64,000 nt of DNA, from assembly GCF_000722545.1 (NCBI RefSeq), contig NZ_JNVM01000022.1, positions 16,369-80,368 on the forward strand. The letters are read 5' to 3'. Under the pieces are notes generated by a model. It had not been told where the DNA came from, searched no databases, and saw only the letters and a list, made by a program, of their open reading frames with translations. The position numbers and the translations under genes are program-made. Shown here piece after piece: positions 51,822 to 60,531 of the stretch (its first letter is position 1; each line of letters begins with the position of its first letter). Source of the DNA: Paenibacillus tyrphae (GTDB taxonomy: Bacteria > Bacillota > Bacilli > Paenibacillales > NBRC-103111).

Positions 51822-53158
51822 ACGTATTCCTCCATCCGCTCCCTAACCTCTGGCGAGATCAGCCAGTCGCCGATCGCATCGGAATAGGCCATGCCTTCGT
51901 CCGTCAGGCGCATCGTACCGTCCTCCAGGACGGCGAACCCGGCAGCCAGCAGCTGCTTCAGCTCGGGACTATCGTCAAACGGATCGCTGCCGAATCTCGC
52001 TTCATAAGCGCTCCGCTCCAGCCCTTCGCGGTGGAGCAGCGCCTTGATGACGAAACGGCGCTGCTGCTCGGCCAGGTTCAAGACGTAGCCGTAATCCGCC
52101 GTATCGTAGCTTGACGCCGAGACATAGTCGGCGATAATGCTTTGGGTCGCCTTGTAGCTCACGCCATAGCGGGAAGCGTAATGCACCTCCCTCGTGTACG
52201 AACGTGCGCCGCAGCCGAGACCGACCATCCCTTCCTCCTGACAGCCGTAAGGGAGCAGGTTTTTCCCAGACTTCGCGTCCGGCTTGGCGAAACGCCGCAT
52301 CGAGAACGCCTCGTAGCCCTTTTCCTTCAAGCGCTCGCAAGCAGCACGGTACATATCCAGCCGGAGATCCTGACCTCGGTGGCGCAGCTCTTCCGGCTTC
52401 AAAATCGTATTCTCGCGCGTATATAGCGGATAGATGAAAATTTCCTCAGGTTCATATTCAAGCGCCCGATCCAGCGAATACAACCACGTCTCCACCGTTT
52501 GTCCGGGCAGCCCGTAAATCAGGTCGAGATTGAGCACGGCAAAGTCGTACCGTTTCAGCACTTCGAGCGCGCGCATCACTTCGCCCGGCTTTTGCGGGCG
52601 GTAGATCGCAGCGGCTTCGGCTTCGATGAAGCTTTGAATGCCCATGCTCACCCGGTCGACCTTCCGCTCCTTCAGCAGCTTCATTCGCGCATCGGTCACG
52701 GTGTCCGGGGACGTCTCCACAGAGATCGAAGCACAGTCGGGATCGAGCCCCATCACCTGCTCCGCGATATCGAACAAACGTTCGAGAAGCCACTCGTTCA
52801 ACAGCGTCGGCGTCCCGCCGCCGATCGCAAAGCGGGAGAACGGCCGGTGGGCCACCATAGGCGCCCACTGCCTCGCCTGACGCTCCAACGCAGCGACATA
52901 CTGCTCGTGCGCGTCGGCGCTCCGATCGGGCAGCGTAAACAGATTGCAGAACCCACACCGGGCCGCACAGAACGGAATGTGCATATATAAAAAGAACGAC
53001 TCCCCGCTCTCCCGCTTCCACAGCTCGTGCAGCGGCAGCGGCGGATTCAGTTCGCGATAGGCCGTTTTATGCGGATAGGAGTACAAGTAAGACCGGTATG
53101 GCGATGCGGCGATTTGCTCCGACCAGCGCCGGATGTCTTCTGATTCCCGGAATTCCAC
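51812..53158 (-). CDS. STM4012-family radical SAM protein (HemN-like)
   Basis: A 448-residue protein with the HemN-type motif CX3CX2C in PFCAARCGFCNLFTLP, GGGTPTLLNEWLLER, and SVETSPDTV. It carries a HemN-like C-terminal region. It is not coproporphyrinogen dehydrogenase by context: the neighbours are the other STM4011-4015 members. Chemistry unknown. AAAGGAGGGACATC precedes the ATG. Confidence 0.88.
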   Translation of the reverse strand: MEFRESEDIRRWSEQIAASPYRSYLYSYPHKTAYRELNPPLPLHELWKRESGESFFLYMHIPFCAARCGFCNLFTLPDRSADAHEQYVAALERQARQWAPMVAHRPFSRFAIGGGTPTLLNEWLLERLFDIAEQVMGLDPDCASISVETSPDTVTDARMKLLKERKVDRVSMGIQSFIEAEAAAIYRPQKPGEVMRALEVLKRYDFAVLNLDLIYGLPGQTVETWLYSLDRALEYEPEEIFIYPLYTRENTILKPEELRHRGQDLRLDMYRAACERLKEKGYEAFSMRRFAKPDAKSGKNLLPYGCQEEGMVGLGCGARSYTREVHYASRYGVSYKATQSIIADYVSASSYDTADYGYVLNLAEQQRRFVIKALLHREGLERSAYEARFGSDPFDDSPELKQLLAAGFAVLEDGTMRLTDEGMAYSDAIGDWLISPEVRERMEEYVCV

Positions 53159-53189
53159 TTGATGTCCCTCCTTTGATAGCTTTTAATGT

Positions 53190-53975
53190 CTACAAAATAA
53201 ACTCCCGGTACGGCACGTTCCATACGACCTCGTGCGCTAGCCGGTGCCCGTTATACCCGTCCTCGCCGTAAGCGGTCCCGTGGTCGGAACAAACGATACA
53301 GAACGTCTTGCCCCGTGCGCGCATCGCTTCGAACAGCCGTCCGAGCTGTCCGTCCACATAGCGCAGCGCCGCCCGCTGGGTTTCAACCGAATCGCGTTTT
53401 ACTCCCGGCACGAAATAATGGTTCGGACCGTGGATGGCGCTCACGTTCATGAAGAGAAACAGCCGTTGGCCCGGGTCTGCCGAGCCGATCAGCTTCAGCG
53501 CGTGGTTCACCTGATGCTCGGTGGAGCGCGGATTCGTTACGCCGAATGTCTGACGCCAGTAGCTCTCCTGAAAATACGACGGAAGCACTTTCGCCAACGG
53601 CACTTTTTTCGTAAAAAAAATGACGCCGCCGATGCAGATTGTGCGGTATCCTACCCCGGCAAGGCCGGAGACAATGTCAGGCGTATCGAACAGCCATGTG
53701 TTCGGATTGGTCGGCAGTCCCGTATTTTTCGAGTGAAACAGCCGGACATGGCTGGCTTTGTCCGTATTCGCAGGCGTCGGCAAAAAACCGCCGAAAAAAG
53801 CGTGATGCGCGGCATACGTAAAGCTGCCCGGCGTATGACGTTTTTCCCAGCCGCCTGTGCCGCACAGATTGGGACAGTTCTCTTCCTCCAGCTTCGCCAC
53901 GTCGTAGCGCAGCGTATCAAGCGTCACAAACAAAATGTCGTGGGTGCCGACAATGTCGTTCATATTGATGGTCAT
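53190..53975 (-). CDS. STM4013-family sulfatase-like hydrolase
   Basis: A 261-residue alkaline-phosphatase-superfamily protein, short for a sulfatase. Metal ligand and nucleophile region ILFVTLDTLRYDVA, then SAIHGPNHYF and CSDHGTAYGEDGYNGHRLAHE with the usual D-H ligands. The nucleophile position holds a Thr rather than the Cys of classical sulfatases, as in phosphotransfer enzymes of this superfamily. With CysC in the operon, sulfate or phosphate ester removal is plausible. Confidence 0.85.
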   Translation of the reverse strand: MTINMNDIVGTHDILFVTLDTLRYDVAKLEEENCPNLCGTGGWEKRHTPGSFTYAAHHAFFGGFLPTPANTDKASHVRLFHSKNTGLPTNPNTWLFDTPDIVSGLAGVGYRTICIGGVIFFTKKVPLAKVLPSYFQESYWRQTFGVTNPRSTEHQVNHALKLIGSADPGQRLFLFMNVSAIHGPNHYFVPGVKRDSVETQRAALRYVDGQLGRLFEAMRARGKTFCIVCSDHGTAYGEDGYNGHRLAHEVVWNVPYREFIL

Positions 53976-53978
53976 GCT

Positions 53979-55166
53979 TCATTCATCCTTTAACATGCGG
54001 GTCATTTGCCATTCGTAGGTATCCATGCCTTCGTAATGAACGTTCAGCAGCAGATCGCCGAACGGATTAATATCGACGATATAAGGACGCAAGGCGCCTT
54101 TGGCGAGAAGCACGTCGATCCCTGCCACAGCGGAACGCGGAAACAGCGAAGCAACCTGCTCCCCGGCCTCTGCTACCGCCTGAACGGTGGCGGCGGATAG
54201 CCCGAGCTCCTCCAGTCCGGCCCGCTCGTTGCGCAGATGCAGATTCGTGATCGGCGTGCGGCTGAGCCGGGCAATCCGGTGACACGCTTCGCCGCCGACG
54301 ACGAGTTGGCGGATATCGAATGCACGGCCGTCGTGCGATGCTTTCTGCACCCACTGCTCGACGTGCATGCCTTGAGCGCCCAGCCAATTGATGATTTCGC
54401 GGATGATCGGGCGCTCCCGGTATCTGCGAATACGGCGCGAATTGTAATATACCCGCTCGTACCCATGCCGCTCGAAGCCGATCGTCGTGTCGGCCAGCTC
54501 CGCACCGGTAGACGGGTTAATCTGGTAAGCCAGCACCCCGGAGGCCGAGGAGCCAAACGCCAGCTTGACGAAGACGCGCCGCATGCCGGTTCGCTCCATC
54601 GCTTCGCGGAGCTGCTCGTAGCCCCGGATAGAACCCGCCTCCCCCGGAGCCGGGGGAACCCGTACGCCCTGAGAGCTGAGCAGCCGATGGCAGCGACGCT
54701 TGTCGAACATGACCGCGATTTCCTGCGGATCGTTCGTCCAGCGCGCTTCCGGCGCCGTTTCGGCCAAGTCGGCACGAAGCCCGGACAGCATCCGGCAAAA
54801 GCCGCGGAACCATTGCGAAGGATAGTAGATGCGTCCCGGCTGATCAGGCAGATTCCGGGCCGCTTGCGCCGAAATGACCGGCATCGGGAGAAACTCCGGC
54901 AATGGGAACAGCTCGTCCGCTTGCCCGCCGTCGGCCGCACCGAGCGCGATCAGCTCGCGCTCCACCGGGAAATGCTCGCCGGGCGAGTCCAGCCGTACTA
55001 GGACAGGCTCGCCGCCCGTAATTTCCCGCCAGCGAACGCGTCCTTGCAGCAGATCGAGATACGGCACGATCCGCGCCGGAGGCATCCCAAGCCTTCGGCG
55101 CGCTTCCTGCAGCATCGTTGTCCTCCGGTTGCCGGGATTCCCAACAACAATCAGCGGACGGGTCAT
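53979..55166 (-). CDS. STM4014-family protein (ATP-grasp-like)
   Basis: A 395-residue protein. FDKRRCHRLLSSQGVRVPPA and VFVKLAFGSSASGVLAYQ resemble ATP-grasp nucleotide-binding parts; the end has VAGIDVLLAKGALRPYIVDI and NPFGDLL, as in ATP-grasp metal-binding loops. If so it would form an amide or ester bond. Its ATG follows the STM4015 stop codon directly. Confidence 0.8.
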   Translation of the reverse strand: MTRPLIVVGNPGNRRTTMLQEARRRLGMPPARIVPYLDLLQGRVRWREITGGEPVLVRLDSPGEHFPVERELIALGAADGGQADELFPLPEFLPMPVISAQAARNLPDQPGRIYYPSQWFRGFCRMLSGLRADLAETAPEARWTNDPQEIAVMFDKRRCHRLLSSQGVRVPPAPGEAGSIRGYEQLREAMERTGMRRVFVKLAFGSSASGVLAYQINPSTGAELADTTIGFERHGYERVYYNSRRIRRYRERPIIREIINWLGAQGMHVEQWVQKASHDGRAFDIRQLVVGGEACHRIARLSRTPITNLHLRNERAGLEELGLSAATVQAVAEAGEQVASLFPRSAVAGIDVLLAKGALRPYIVDINPFGDLLLNVHYEGMDTYEWQMTRMLKDE

Positions 55167-56012
55167 CTACTCCGTGACCGCCGGATAGCGCCAGTCGTCT
55201 TCATCGTCGCTCTGCTGCTGGTCGCTGACATTGACGGACATGCCCGACGTTTGCCAGCGTCTTACCATCTCGTCCGACATGTAGTGATAGTTCAGGTCGA
55301 GGAAGGAAAGCTTTCGGACGCGTTCGCTCGCCAGCAGCGCTTCCGCGCCTTTGTCGCTAAGGGTTCCCAGCGATAAATCGAGCGTATGCAATTGATCGAG
55401 AATCGGCGAATTCGCAATCTCGATCGCGATTTCGTCTTGAATCTCGCTGTCTTTCAGACCGAGGTAAGTCAATTTGGGAAAGCGCGCCGGTTCCATGAGC
55501 GGTTTAACATCCTCCAGACCGCCGTCAAATCCGTAATTGTCTACGCCGAGATAAAGCTCCAGCTTTCTCAGCTCCGGCAGCTCGGCGTCGCGAATATCGG
55601 CGAGCACTTCCTTGCTCAGGCCGCCACAGATAATTACCAACTCTTCCAACCGCTCGTGCTTCAACGGCTTTAAGGACAAGCCGGTGCTACCTTGAATGCA
55701 GAACGAAGTCAGCTGCGGAAACGCCTCCAGCAGCGGAGTCAGATTCGTCTGCACGATCCACGATATTTCGCATTCCTCCGAATCCATGTCGCCGATAAAC
55801 AGCTTGCGCAACGCCGGGAAAGCGTCCTTATGCCCGATCAATGTATCCATGAAGGTATCGGGACCATCTTCATAGGCCTGTCCCCACGAACCGATCGTCA
55901 GCTCTACCACCTCCCGGCTCTCGGGCTTCGCAGCCAGCTGCTCGATCAGCTGTTCCATGCGCGTTCCCTCTTCGTATTCGTCATAGCCGACTTCCAAACG
56001 GATTTCTGTCAT
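55167..56012 (-). CDS. STM4015-family leucine-rich repeat protein
   Basis: A 281-residue protein, first gene of the cluster. Repeats of the LRR type run from about 70 to 260: FPALRKLFIGDMD, FPQLTSFCIQGSTGL, LPELRKLELYLGVDN, FPKLTYLGLKDSEI, LDQLHTLDLSLGTLSDKGAE. It probably binds a partner protein. Start at 56012 has GGGGAGGATTATCG; the ATG at 56030 is less good. No signal peptide. Confidence 0.85.
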   Translation of the reverse strand: MTEIRLEVGYDEYEEGTRMEQLIEQLAAKPESREVVELTIGSWGQAYEDGPDTFMDTLIGHKDAFPALRKLFIGDMDSEECEISWIVQTNLTPLLEAFPQLTSFCIQGSTGLSLKPLKHERLEELVIICGGLSKEVLADIRDAELPELRKLELYLGVDNYGFDGGLEDVKPLMEPARFPKLTYLGLKDSEIQDEIAIEIANSPILDQLHTLDLSLGTLSDKGAEALLASERVRKLSFLDLNYHYMSDEMVRRWQTSGMSVNVSDQQQSDDEDDWRYPAVTE

Positions 56013-56159
56013 CGATAATCCTCCCCACAATCTGCCATACTCTTTTCTAAACTATCATCCGGTTTTGGTTTCGTCAATCCGAACAAGCTATGCGACATGC
56101 CGTAGATACGGGATCAAGAGACAATTCTATTAACTTAAGAGAATTTTCTGTAAATTGTA

Positions 56160-56187
56160 TTGACTGCGAACAAATGTTTGGTATAAT
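56160..56187 (+). promoter_or_regulatory. Sigma-A promoter with LexA-like box
   Basis: TTGACT, 16-bp spacer, TATAAT (56182-56187). The spacer holds CGAACAAATGTTTG (56167-56180), matching the Gram-positive SOS consensus CGAACRNRYGTTYC at 13 of 14 positions. A LexA dimer there would block RNA polymerase. Confidence 0.7.
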
Positions 56188-56235
56188 AGATTTCAAGAAC
56201 GCATGTTCCTATTTCCTGAGAGGAGTGTAGATACG

Positions 56236-56532
56236 ATGGTGACGAATGTTAGATTTATCGAACGGGACTATTACAAAAATGTCATTGCCGAAAATGGAGA
56301 GCAGTTGAACGAGCAGCAGATCGAAAAAATTTTGGACGCGTCCGAACCGTTCTGGGCCGACCTTACTTTTAAATTTTTCGAAAACGGATCGATGATCATT
56401 ATCGACAACCATACCGAGCTACAAGTTCCTCTCAGCAGCCTGAATGAAGCGGCATGCGAGTTTTACGCCCAGCAGCGAATCAAAATGATTAAAGCCAAGC
56501 TCAGAAATCAGAAAATTACGGAAGCTTCCTAA
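56236..56532 (+). CDS. Unknown small protein, possibly SOS-regulated
   Basis: A 98-residue acidic protein. ATG 56236 has GAGAGGAGTGTAGATACG upstream. FIERDYYKNVIAENGEQLNE and SMIIIDNHTELQVPLSSLNE suggest a small alpha/beta fold. No family recognised. The promoter has a LexA-like box, so it may be switched on by DNA damage. A weak hairpin follows near 56547-56602. Confidence 0.7.
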   Translation: MVTNVRFIERDYYKNVIAENGEQLNEQQIEKILDASEPFWADLTFKFFENGSMIIIDNHTELQVPLSSLNEAACEFYAQQRIKMIKAKLRNQKITEAS

Positions 56533-56640
56533 ACAAAAATTAAAATACAAAAGTCCGCGCAGTCTCCGGGGTTGTCCCTTCGTTCCGCAACGGACCTTTA
56601 TCTTGTTATTTTTTTATACCGGGTACTTGCTTGTACTAGG

Positions 56641-57879
56641 CTAGTCCGCGTAAGCTTTCAGCACGATGACCGCATTGTGTCCGCCGAACCCGAAGGAGTT
56701 CGAGATGCCGATCTTCAGTTTGGCTTGACGCGCTTCATTCGGTACGTAGTCCAAATCGCAATCCGGGTCCGAATGCTCCAAATTAATCGTCGGAGGAACG
56801 ATTTCTAGCTCTAGGCTCTTGGCCAGGGCAATAGCTTCTACCCCGCCGCACGCTCCCAGCATGTGACCGGTCATGGACTTATTGGCGGTTACCGGAATCC
56901 GGTACGCGTGTTCGCCGAACAGCCTTTTGATCGCCATCGTTTCGGACTTGTCCCCCAGTTCCGTACTCGTCGCGTGCGCACTGATAACATCCACTTCCTC
57001 GGGGTTCACAGCCGCTTCGCGAAGCGCCGATCTCATGGCCTGGTAAGCCCCGATCCCCTCCGGATGGGTGGCGACGATGTGATAGGCATCGGAGCTGGCC
57101 CCGTAACCGATCACCTCGGCGTAGATTCGTGCGTTCCGACGCTGTGCATGGGAGAGCGATTCCAGTACCACAATACCCGCCCCCTCGGCCATGACGAACC
57201 CGTCCCGTCCCGCATCGAACGGACGACTTGCTCTGGCAGGCTCGTCGTTTCGGCCGGACAGAGCAGTAGCGTTGCCGAAGCTGGCAAGCGATATTTCCGT
57301 CACGGCGGCTTCCGCACCGCCGGCAATGACCGCGTCCGCGCCGCCCGCCCGAATTAGCCGGAATGCTTCGCCGATGGCCGTATTTCCTATAGAGCATGCC
57401 GTTACAGGAGACAGGGTTGGGCCTAGAGCTCCATATTTTATACTGATCATCGCTGCAGCCATATTCGATATCATCATCGGTACCAGCGTCGGGCTGACCC
57501 GTTCGGGTCCCCGATCACGGAGAATACCGTCCTGTTCGAGCAGCGTTTGAATGCCTCCGATGCCGGAGCCTACATATACGCCCAGTCTTTCCCGATCGAT
57601 TTCGTCAAGAGATAAGCCTGAATCCTCCAACGCCTGCTCCGCGGCAGCCATAGCAAACTGACAAAACCGATCCATCCGCCGCGCTTCTTTGCGGCCGAAC
57701 CGAGCATCGGCGTCAAATTCCCGGACAATCCCCGCGATTTTCGTTTTAAAGCGGGACGTGTCGAACGTATCAATCCGGCTTATCCCCGATTCCCCTCGGC
57801 ACAAACGATTCCAAAAGGTTTCCACTTCATTCCCAAGCGGCGAGATAACGCCCATCCCCGTTAACACGACTCGTTCCAT
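56641..57879 (-). CDS. fabF: 3-oxoacyl-ACP synthase II (FabF)
   Basis: A 412-residue condensing enzyme of fatty acid synthesis. Catalytic Cys in VTACSIGNTAIG (about 163), His in SAHATSTELGDK and NKSMTGHMLGACGG, with the C-terminal ISNSFGFGGHNAVIVL. It stands alone, away from acpP and other fab genes, and diverges from a transcription regulator, so it may be a second, specialised copy. Confidence 0.94.
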   Translation of the reverse strand: MERVVLTGMGVISPLGNEVETFWNRLCRGESGISRIDTFDTSRFKTKIAGIVREFDADARFGRKEARRMDRFCQFAMAAAEQALEDSGLSLDEIDRERLGVYVGSGIGGIQTLLEQDGILRDRGPERVSPTLVPMMISNMAAAMISIKYGALGPTLSPVTACSIGNTAIGEAFRLIRAGGADAVIAGGAEAAVTEISLASFGNATALSGRNDEPARASRPFDAGRDGFVMAEGAGIVVLESLSHAQRRNARIYAEVIGYGASSDAYHIVATHPEGIGAYQAMRSALREAAVNPEEVDVISAHATSTELGDKSETMAIKRLFGEHAYRIPVTANKSMTGHMLGACGGVEAIALAKSLELEIVPPTINLEHSDPDCDLDYVPNEARQAKLKIGISNSFGFGGHNAVIVLKAYAD

Positions 57880-57937
57880 TGTAGTTCCTTCCTTTCATTC
57901 ATCGGTTAAGTCCTATATTGTCACAATTGTTATCCTA

Positions 57938-57966
57938 TTACAAGTTGCAGTTTATTATAGTATAAT
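57938..57966 (+). promoter_or_regulatory. Promoter of the MmyB-like regulator
   Basis: TTACAA (57938-57943), 17-bp spacer, TATAAT (57961-57966), 37 bp before the regulator's ATG. The spacer and upstream region (TTGTCACAATTGTTAT) are shared with the divergent fabF and may hold an operator. Confidence 0.6.
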
Positions 57967-58003
57967 AACTACTATGTTAACGAAACCAAAAGGCGGAATC
58001 GAG

Positions 58004-58867
58004 ATGAATCATCAAACGAGGCTTCAAGCGTTATCGGCTTTTTTGAAGGCACAGCGGGCCAAAGTCCTCCCGCAAACGGTCGGACTTCCGGTCGGAACTC
58101 GCAGACGCACCCCGGGTTTGAGACGTGAGGAAGTCGCCCAACTTGCCGGGGTCAGCACCACGTGGTACACATGGCTGGAGCAAGGACGGGATATTAAAGT
58201 ATCTAAATCGGTCCTGGACTGCGTCGCCGCCGCCCTGCAATTAACGGTAGACGAGCGCAAATATTTGTTTTCGCTTGCTCTGGAAACCGGCTCAGGCGCC
58301 CATACACTGGTAGAAGATCTGCCCGAGATCAGCCCATCGCTGAGAAGAATTTTGCAGGAGCTGCGCTTTTGTCCGACCATTATCTCCGACCGCCACTGCC
58401 ATATTGTCGGCTGGAACGAAGCAGCTTCGCATGTGTTTCTCGACTTCCAACATATTCCCGTCGAACAGCGGAATATGATCCGGCTGCTGTTTACCCAAAA
58501 AGAATTTCAACGTCTCGCCGTCAACTGGGAGCATTTCGTCCGCGGTTTTCTCGCTATTTTCCGGGCGTATTACGGGCAATACGTTGAGGACGAATGGTAC
58601 GAGCGTTTTCTTGCGGAGATGAAGGAGGTTCACCCGGATTTCGACCGGCTGTGGGAGCAAAGCGAGGTTAGTTCAGCCCCGGAAGTGTTAATCGAATTCA
58701 GGCATGCCAAAGCGGGCAAGATGCTGTTTCACCTTACCTCGCTGCAGGTTCAAGGGAGCTCCGACCTGCGGTGCAGCATCTATACTCCTGCGCCCGATTC
58801 CTCAACGGAATCGAAGCTGAAGCAGTTGATGGAGCGCAGCTTAAGCCCCTCCGATCGTACGGATTGA
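58004..58867 (+). CDS. XRE regulator with MmyB-like ligand domain
   Basis: A 287-residue transcription factor. N-terminal HTH with the family's RRTPGLRREEVAQLAGVS and WYTWLEQGRD (about 25-60). C-terminal PAS-like ligand domain (CPTIISDRHCHIVGWNEAAS, later GKMLFHLTSLQVQGSSDLRC). ATG 58004 has AGGCGGAATCGAG; a longer in-frame extension to 57689 overlaps fabF and is not used. In other bacteria such regulators sense fatty-acid-like ligands and control adjacent genes, which fits the divergent fabF. Confidence 0.88.
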   Translation: MNHQTRLQALSAFLKAQRAKVLPQTVGLPVGTRRRTPGLRREEVAQLAGVSTTWYTWLEQGRDIKVSKSVLDCVAAALQLTVDERKYLFSLALETGSGAHTLVEDLPEISPSLRRILQELRFCPTIISDRHCHIVGWNEAASHVFLDFQHIPVEQRNMIRLLFTQKEFQRLAVNWEHFVRGFLAIFRAYYGQYVEDEWYERFLAEMKEVHPDFDRLWEQSEVSSAPEVLIEFRHAKAGKMLFHLTSLQVQGSSDLRCSIYTPAPDSSTESKLKQLMERSLSPSDRTD

Positions 58868-58921
58868 GCCGATCCGGCGGCTGTGAACATGATTTCCCAC
58901 TCGCCGCCCCTCTTCCAAGCC

Positions 58922-59731
58922 TTACTCCTGACGTGCCGCGGACATAAGGATCGTTTTCGTTTCTCCGCGGGCGAAAAGCTCGTCGAGGCTCGCCTGTATA
59001 GTCAAGCCTTCGTCGGTGATTTTATAGAACCGGGCGGCGAAGCGCTCGCGATACGTCTCCAACAAGCGGTGAAATTCGTCCCAATGCCCGCTCAGCATTA
59101 GCGGGTTCAGTTCGAAAGCCACTTTGTCGACAGCCTGCCGTCCAAGCAGCGCCTCCATCCCAAGAAAGGCGTGATACTCCCCTCCTTCAATGTCCATTTT
59201 AATAAAATCGATATAATCGAAATTCCCCTCGTTCGCATCCAGCGTCTCCGACATAACCTCTTCTTCCTGCATGACATCATTGGCGAAGTAATCGAAATAT
59301 TGTTCGCCGGGTTTCACCAAGGAGCTTGAACCCGTATACAGCTCGCTGTAATAAAACGTCTTGGAGCCAGCTGTATCGGAGACGGCCTTTTGGAGCGCCG
59401 TTACCCGATTTTTGGCAAACAGCATATTCATCGCTACGTTGTCCCGCAGCAGTCCATAGTTTTTTTTGCCTGCTTCGTAAGCCAAAACCTTCCCCTGCTC
59501 GCCGACGAGCAGCCCCATCAGAACGGTAAAATAACCGATATTCGCCCCGACATCGATCACCTTGTGACCCGGTTTCACATTCAGAAGTATGTAGTTGGTT
59601 AAAGCAACGTCGAACACCCCGCTGCCTACAAGCTGCGGAGTCAAGCTCACATCGTCGGCAAAGGAGTAAAGGAGCCCTCCCCATACAGGATAGATCAGCA
59701 TCCGGTTTTTTCCAACATATGTCCCTTTCAT
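58922..59731 (-). CDS. FkbM-family methyltransferase
   Basis: A 269-residue SAM-dependent methyltransferase. Motif I VIDVGANIGYFTVLMG, motif with acid VLAYEAGKKN, and the characteristic FIKMDIEGGEYHAFLGME. The family methylates hydroxyls of sugars and antibiotics. Next to a DUF6385 gene and a repetitive surface protein, it may methylate glycans on the surface. Acceptor unknown. Confidence 0.85.
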   Translation of the reverse strand: MKGTYVGKNRMLIYPVWGGLLYSFADDVSLTPQLVGSGVFDVALTNYILLNVKPGHKVIDVGANIGYFTVLMGLLVGEQGKVLAYEAGKKNYGLLRDNVAMNMLFAKNRVTALQKAVSDTAGSKTFYYSELYTGSSSLVKPGEQYFDYFANDVMQEEEVMSETLDANEGNFDYIDFIKMDIEGGEYHAFLGMEALLGRQAVDKVAFELNPLMLSGHWDEFHRLLETYRERFAARFYKITDEGLTIQASLDELFARGETKTILMSAARQE

Positions 59732-59842
59732 TCTTCACCCACCTTTTATGCCGCTGGAAAGCATGCAATCTCGATTCAATCATTATTTATGTTGGGGCCC
59801 CCTTAAACAGAACTTTGAACAGGCTCTTCAAGGGGGCTTCCC

Positions 59843-60358
59843 TTATTCGCCCGGATTGGTACAGCGGTAGGTTTGGGCTTGAAAAAACAGTCTGACATGT
59901 GCCTCAACACCAGGCGATGGATTGACAAAGGCAAGCCTCGTATACTTTGCAAATCGTTTAGGAACGATAATTTGAGTTTCAAAAGGTTTAATGGTTTGAG
60001 TGAAATCTTCGAACGTATGCACCCGGTCCGGACTTTCTTCTATTACAAGGTTCAGAGCGGTCTCGCTATGGTTCACGACGATGAACGAATACGTCACAAA
60101 GATGGATGTATCGAAAAAGGGAGAGCGGGCAACGGAATCCGTGATGACCAAGTCAAGCTTGATATTTTCGAAGGCGACGCAGGATTCTTCCCGATCGAGC
60201 ATTTCAAAAAGCTCTTCGAACTCATCATGATTAAATAAAGGCGGTTGTTCCGGCTGGGGAATTGGTTCCTTTATGATACGGACCGCTTTACCGGATACGG
60301 GTCGCTTTTTGATTCGCTTTACTGCAAGTTTGGGCGAATGGATTCGCTTTTGTCTCAT
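59843..60358 (-). CDS. DUF6385-domain protein
   Basis: A 171-residue protein. The C-terminal ~100 residues are a DUF6385 beta domain: FFDTSIFVTYSFIVVNHSE, IIVPKRFAKYTRLAFVNPSP and HVRLFFQAQTYRC. The N-terminal 40 residues are very basic and proline-containing. I know this domain from surface or spore-surface proteins of Paenibacillus-type bacteria. AAAGGAAGATGGCC precedes the ATG. Divergent from the big repeat protein, which belongs to the same group. Confidence 0.75.
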   Translation of the reverse strand: MRQKRIHSPKLAVKRIKKRPVSGKAVRIIKEPIPQPEQPPLFNHDEFEELFEMLDREESCVAFENIKLDLVITDSVARSPFFDTSIFVTYSFIVVNHSETALNLVIEESPDRVHTFEDFTQTIKPFETQIIVPKRFAKYTRLAFVNPSPGVEAHVRLFFQAQTYRCTNPGE

Positions 60359-60434
60359 CGGCCATCTTCCTTTCGTCGGGTATTAACCGCCCTACTTCTT
60401 TCTAGTGGAAAAGCACTTTTTCGATTTATTTCGG

Positions 60435-60443
60435 CATACAATA
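60435..60443 (+). promoter_or_regulatory. Possible sigma-K -10 element
   Basis: CATACAATA fits the sigma-K -10 pattern CATAnnnTA. An AC lies about 18 bp upstream, near the expected -35. It would place the repeat protein in late sporulation. The same bases form a palindrome, ATACAA-TAT-TTGTAT, so this is weak. Confidence 0.3.
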
Positions 60444-60531
60444 TTTGTATTCATTTCGGAAAAACGGTGCTCTAAGGCAGTTATCCAAATTATTTTTTTG
60501 ACACAATATTGCGAGCTAAGGGTGATACGCA

